In this document: piece after piece, positions 4,820-7,706 of the stretch
Layout: each line of letters opens with the position of its first letter
How positions within the stretch are numbered: the first letter of the stretch is position 1
NCBI GenBank assembly: GCA_964614375.1
Contig: CAZTLI010000259.1
Span: 1-7,706, forward strand
Direction: 5' to 3'
Origin: CAZTLI01 sp964614375
GTDB lineage: Bacteria > Chloroflexota > Anaerolineae > Aggregatilineales > Phototrophicaceae
Length of the DNA: 7,706 bases
Position numbers and translations under genes: made by a program
Notes under the pieces: model-generated
Databases searched by the model: none
Told to the model about the DNA's origin: nothing
Seen by the model: the letters and a program-made list of their open reading frames with translations, nothing else

Positions 4820-5383
4820 ATGCACGCGACAGGCGCAGTCTCGAAACGCAAACGGGGCAGTCAGGATGACTTGATGCGCCTGTTCCAATTCGATCACACG
4901 GAACTCGCCGCCAATGCCGCTGGCACAATGACCGAACGACAGGTTGCCTTCCTGAAGACGCTGCGCGCACAGGAAACCCGGACACATTGGTTGTGGATTG
5001 CCCTATTAGGCATTGTCGCTGTCGGGCTGGCACTGTTCAACAGCGCCAATCCCCGTAACGGCTTCAACAGCTACATCGACCTCGCTGTGCCGGGACTGGT
5101 GGTGGTGATGGCAGTCATCGCGACGATGTGGGGGATGGGCTTTCGTGGCTTCTCGCGCGATTTAGCCAAAAAAGACGCCCGGCACGACATTCATTATCTC
5201 GGATTAGGTCGGAATCGCCGTCTGGGTGGCTGGATACACTGGCTGAAAGTCGGCGGGACGATTCTGCCCGTCAGCGAACAGCTCTTTGGGCTGCTGCATA
5301 ACTGGGAAGGCCTGTACTGCACCTTGTATTATGCCCCCCACAGCAAAACCATCCTCGCCATCGAACTGCACGAAGACTCGTGA
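4820..5383 (+). CDS. Two-helix membrane protein with soluble C-terminal domain, function unknown
   Basis: A 187-residue protein. Residues 17-45 (DDLMRLFQFDHTELAANAAG, then MTERQ) form a charged N-terminal helix with the N-x-x-G-x-(M/L)-(T/S)-x-x-Q pattern I associate from memory with small membrane proteins of Chloroflexota. Transmembrane segments lie at about 57-73 and 86-107. The C-terminal part (137-187: a WIHWLKVGG strand, then GLYCTLYYAPHSKTILAIEL) looks like a small beta-rich cytosolic domain. The Lys/Arg-rich N-terminus and the FRGFSRDLAKK after helix 2 place both soluble parts inside by the positive-inside rule. Start: GAGGT at 4810-4814, about 6 bases from the ATG, with a TATAAT box upstream. 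Its stop converges on the P450 stop with only 12 bases between. Enzymatic motifs are absent. Confidence 0.8.
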   Translation: MHATGAVSKRKRGSQDDLMRLFQFDHTELAANAAGTMTERQVAFLKTLRAQETRTHWLWIALLGIVAVGLALFNSANPRNGFNSYIDLAVPGLVVVMAVIATMWGMGFRGFSRDLAKKDARHDIHYLGLGRNRRLGGWIHWLKVGGTILPVSEQLFGLLHNWEGLYCTLYYAPHSKTILAIELHEDS

Positions 5384-5395
5384 TGCCGTGAACCT

Positions 5396-6604
5396 TCAAT
5401 AACGGACGGGCAGTGCTTTCAAGCCATGAATGATGACCGATTCTGTCCATTGCAGTGTCTCGGCCTCGGCATTCAGCGCCAGATTGGGCATCTTCTTCAA
5501 CAGCAGCGGGAAGGCGATTTGCGCCTCTAAGCGTGCCAGCGGCGCGCCCACGCAATAGTGAATACCGTTGCCAAAGGCGATATGGGGATTCTTCTCGCGC
5601 GTGAGGTCGAATGTGTTGGGATTGTCAAACACTGCCGGGTCGCGATTCGCCGCTAATAACGATACCAGCGCCATATCCCCTCTTGAAAGGGCTTTCCCGC
5701 CAATGTCCACATCTTCAAAGGTATACCGCTGGAACACAATATCCACCGGGCCATTAAAGCGCAGCATTTCCTCGACAGCTAATTTCACGGCGTCGGCGTC
5801 GTCCAGATGTTCACGCAGATAGGCCAACTGGTCGGGATGTTGCAGCAGCGCCAGCGTGCCATTGCCGATCAGATTGACGGTTGTTTCGTGTCCGGCGATG
5901 AGCAGCAGTTGAATCATGGACAGCGTTTCTTCGTGACTGAGGCTGTCGCCCGCGTCTTCGGCCTGACTCAGCGCGGTGATGAGGTCGTCCTGGGGATGTG
6001 TCTTGCGCTGGTCAATCTGGTCATTCATGTAATTGATGAATTCCATAATCGTCTGCATGTAGAGCGACTCATCCTGCGCGCCGACGAATACCTGACTCCA
6101 ATCGCGGAATTTCTGGCGGTCACGGACCGGGATACCCAGCAGTTCGGCGATGACAATCACCGGCAGCGGAATCGCGAAGTCAGTCATCAGGTCGATTTCG
6201 CCGTGTTCGGGCAGTTCAGCCAGCAGTTCGCCCGCAATCTGGGCGATGCGCGGGCGTAAATCCGCCACCATTTTGGGCGTGAACGCTTTATGCACGAGGG
6301 CGCGCAAGCGGGTATGGTCGGGCGGGTCGCGATGCAGCATCCAGTGGTCGGTGGGGCCAATCGGATATTTGGCGGCTTCTTCGGCTGTTGCCAGTTTGCG
6401 AAATTCGCGCCCCATGCGCTTCTCTTTGAGCACCGTTATCGCGTCGTCATAGCGGGTGATGAACCAGCTATCGTACTGTGGCAGGGGATGAAAGGCTTCT
6501 TTTATCAGATAAACCGGGTCATTGTCGCGCATCACATTGTAGACAGCCTGTGGATTGGCGCGGGTTTGTGGAGACATCAAATCATATTGGGCGGTTGTCG
6601 TCAT
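5396..6604 (-). CDS. Cytochrome P450 (bacterial class I, CYP107-like)
   Basis: A 402-residue soluble heme monooxygenase, complete. Seen: the C-helix HRDPPDHTRLR at 91-101; the I-helix oxygen-activation motif AGHETT (237-242), with A-G in place and the acid-alcohol pair shifted to E-T as in many CYP107-type enzymes; the K-helix E279-x-x-R282; and the heme loop FGNGIHYCVG (344-353) with Cys351 as thiolate ligand. There is no N-terminal membrane anchor, as usual for bacterial forms. Start: AAGGA 6 bases upstream of the ATG. A TATAGT box on the minus strand at 6653-6658 could be its -10 but has no good -35. No ferredoxin, ferredoxin reductase or biosynthetic gene is adjacent, so electron donors must come from elsewhere and the substrate is unknown. 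The CYP107 relation is a judgement by eye; other bacterial families are possible. Confidence 0.95.
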   Translation of the reverse strand: MTTTAQYDLMSPQTRANPQAVYNVMRDNDPVYLIKEAFHPLPQYDSWFITRYDDAITVLKEKRMGREFRKLATAEEAAKYPIGPTDHWMLHRDPPDHTRLRALVHKAFTPKMVADLRPRIAQIAGELLAELPEHGEIDLMTDFAIPLPVIVIAELLGIPVRDRQKFRDWSQVFVGAQDESLYMQTIMEFINYMNDQIDQRKTHPQDDLITALSQAEDAGDSLSHEETLSMIQLLLIAGHETTVNLIGNGTLALLQHPDQLAYLREHLDDADAVKLAVEEMLRFNGPVDIVFQRYTFEDVDIGGKALSRGDMALVSLLAANRDPAVFDNPNTFDLTREKNPHIAFGNGIHYCVGAPLARLEAQIAFPLLLKKMPNLALNAEAETLQWTESVIIHGLKALPVRY

Positions 6605-6808
6605 CAGTTGTCCTTGGTCTTGTTATCGCTATCGGGCGGCGTCACACATTTTACTATACGCGATTATGGGCGGTTGTGTTTTATCTGGATAGGCGATCAG
6701 CAGGTCAGCTATCAGCAAAAATGCGATTCTTGCGCCGATGGGATGGCGTGATGTTGCCGTGCGATTTCGCTGCCCAAGCTCAATATAGAAAAATGCGCCA
6801 CCTGTGTT

Positions 6809-6814
6809 TATAAT
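6809..6814 (+). promoter_or_regulatory. -10 box (TATAAT) of the tRNA-Ser gene
   Basis: A perfect TATAAT lies 11 bases before the mature tRNA 5' end, predicting a transcript start near 6820 and a very short leader. The region upstream is relatively AT-rich, but no consensus -35 is seen. Confidence 0.5.
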
Positions 6815-6825
6815 GATTTCTAACC

Positions 6826-6914
6826 GGAGGGGTAGCATAGTCTGGCCTAATGCGCTCGCCTGGAACGCGAGTACGGGTGCAAGCCCGTCGTGGGTTCGAA
6901 TCCCACCCTCTCCG
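6826..6914 (+). tRNA. tRNA-Ser (anticodon GGA)
   Basis: An 89-base class II tRNA. The acceptor strands GGAGGGG (6826-6832) and CCTCTCC (6907-6913) pair fully with one G-U, and the discriminator base is G6914, as expected for serine. The anticodon stem is CTCGC/GCGAG (6855-6859, 6867-6871) around the loop CTGGAAC, with anticodon GGA at 6862-6864, reading UCC and UCU. A long variable arm ACGGG/CCCGT (6873-6877, 6884-6888) follows. The T arm is GTGGG/CCCAC with loop TTCGAAT (6890-6906). The 3' CCA is not encoded (CT follows), so it must be added by tRNA nucleotidyltransferase. It is a single gene, not in an array, with its own -10 box and terminator. Confidence 0.97.
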
Positions 6915-6919
6915 CTGTG

Positions 6920-6954
6920 AACGGCTTTCGCCGGTTGGGGTGAAGCCGTTTTTT
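6920..6954 (+). terminator. Intrinsic terminator of the tRNA-Ser gene
   Basis: An 8-bp stem AACGGCTT (6920-6927) with AAGCCGTT (6943-6950), a 15-base GC-rich loop, and a T run from 6949 to 6954. It starts 5 bases after the tRNA discriminator base. Confidence 0.85.
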
Positions 6955-7153
6955 GTTGTGTGACAGCGCCGGGTCGCAAGTGCAGTGTAAGCGCAGTCAT
7001 GCGGCCTTCGCGCTGTGCGGTTTAACTGGCTTTTCGCCAGCAGCGAGCGACCAACCGCCATTTTCAAATCCTCCCGAAACAACCTGTTCCCTGCCGCCGT
7101 TTTGTGGATAATAGGAATTGTTCGTGAACGAAGGTACAAATAAGGCCACGCCC

Positions 7154-7706
7154 ATGATGCAGCGAATCCAGAAATTGCCCCGCCCGGCCCGTGTGCTGAT
7201 ATTTTTTTCATTCTTCGCCGGCGTCCCGATTTTGATATTTTGTGGCGTCCTCTACCTGGTATTAGAACCCTTCACCACGCGCACAGAGGCCGAGTCGCTG
7301 CTTGACAGCGTGACAGTCGGGGAGTTTGTCGCGCTGCCAGATGACGATTCCTATCCCGCATCCGTCGCCGTCGCGCCCGATGGCACCGTCTATACCGCCA
7401 GCTATGCGACAGGGGCAGTCTGGTCGATTTCGTCCGATGGCGAGACCATCACCGAACTACCCGACACACGCTCGACATTTGGCGCAGTCGCCGGATTGGG
7501 CATCGCATCCGATGGCGCGCTGTATGTCGCTGACCGCTTGAATAGTACGCCCGGTGAAGGTGGCGGAGTCGTCTGGCGCATCAATACCGACGGCACGATT
7601 GACCGCGTTGTCTCGGTGGCGGATGCACCCGGACAAGCGACCTTCCACGATTTAGCCCTCGACCGTGCGGATAATGTCTATGTCGTTGACCGCATCGGAC
7701 AGGTGG
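7154..7706 (+). CDS. Membrane-anchored beta-propeller protein (SMP-30/NHL-like), partial
   Basis: The 5' 184 codons of an open frame with no stop before the right edge. It starts MMQRIQKLPRPAR, then one hydrophobic segment at about 13-37 (signal anchor or uncleaved signal), so the rest should lie outside the cytoplasmic membrane. From residue 68 there are repeated propeller strands: ASVAVAPDGTVYTASY, LGIASDGALYVAD with WRINTDGTID, and LALDRADNVYVVDR. These are the A-x-DG-x-(L/V)-Y-V-(A/V)-D units typical of SMP-30/gluconolactonase or NHL propellers. The full protein is probably at least twice as long. The start is uncertain: ATG at 7154 has AAGG 8 bases upstream; an in-frame GTG at 7124 has AGGA 7 bases upstream and would add 10 residues. 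Whether it is a lactonase, another hydrolase or a binding protein cannot be told from this part. Confidence 0.85.
   Translation, partial: MMQRIQKLPRPARVLIFFSFFAGVPILIFCGVLYLVLEPFTTRTEAESLLDSVTVGEFVALPDDDSYPASVAVAPDGTVYTASYATGAVWSISSDGETITELPDTRSTFGAVAGLGIASDGALYVADRLNSTPGEGGGVVWRINTDGTIDRVVSVADAPGQATFHDLALDRADNVYVVDRIGQV

Noticed and set aside
5807..6259. 150-codon plus-strand frame inside the P450
   Set aside because: Antisense shadow of a gene with unmistakable P450 motifs.
7022..7042. CTGGC/GCCAG hairpin downstream of the tRNA terminator
   Set aside because: Only a 5-bp stem with no T-run on either strand; not a supported terminator.
6629..7211. Two minus-strand frames (123 and 143 codons) containing EGGIRTHDG and RGWDSNPRRACTRTRV
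   Set aside because: These strings are the familiar false proteins made by reading antisense through a tRNA-Ser gene. The tRNA structure at 6826-6914 is complete.
1..7706. Mobile elements, CRISPR arrays, phage genes, toxin-antitoxin pairs or a P450-centred biosynthetic cluster
   Set aside because: No transposase, integrase, long direct repeats with regular spacers, phage proteins, small toxin pairs, or synthase/ferredoxin genes are present. The tRNA shows no duplicated 3' end that would mark an integration site.

Overview
The window reads as a stretch of a free-living bacterial chromosome with moderately high GC. It is mostly metabolic and accessory genes plus one tRNA. I see no phage, transposase, plasmid or CRISPR signature. 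The mix of genes (DPM-type glycosyltransferase, HAL2/CysQ-type nucleotidase, ArsN1-like acetyltransferase, CYP107-like P450, and several small two-helix membrane or STAS-like proteins of no named family) resembles what I know of Chloroflexota, Anaerolineae-like genomes. That assignment is an inference from protein style, not from a marker gene.

Layout. 1-51 (minus) is only the first 17 codons of a gene leaving the window, with a strong Shine-Dalgarno site. Behind it, 52-406 holds no convincing gene but is packed with short inverted and direct repeats that could form mutually exclusive RNA helices. 407-2158 (minus) holds a glycosyltransferase and an upstream 3'(2'),5'-bisphosphate nucleotidase only 12 bases apart, most likely one transcript. 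2228-2782 (minus) is an isochorismatase-family cysteine hydrolase. 2941-3429 (minus) is an ArsN1/phosphinothricin-type GNAT acetyltransferase. The 303-base gap 3430-3732 carries a small 8-base-period tandem repeat. 3733-4101 (minus, small two-helix membrane protein) and 4229-4627 (minus, STAS/SpoIIAA-like protein) follow. A divergent intergenic region with a perfect TATAAT box leads to 4820-5383 (plus, two-helix membrane protein). That gene converges, with a 12-base gap, on a complete cytochrome P450 at 5396-6604 (minus). A complete tRNA-Ser(GGA) lies at 6826-6914 with its own promoter-like box and an intrinsic terminator. A membrane-anchored beta-propeller protein starts at 7154 (plus) and runs off the right edge.

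How the genes work together. The only strong operon inference is glycosyltransferase plus nucleotidase. The six complete minus-strand genes from 407 to 4627 all point the same way, but gaps of 69 to 303 bases mean they need not share a transcript. The acetyltransferase, P450 and isochorismatase-like hydrolase are each suited to small-molecule or xenobiotic chemistry, but they show no sign of forming one pathway: no ferredoxin, no ars genes and no biosynthetic cluster accompany them. The feature I would examine first is the repeat-rich leader at 52-240.
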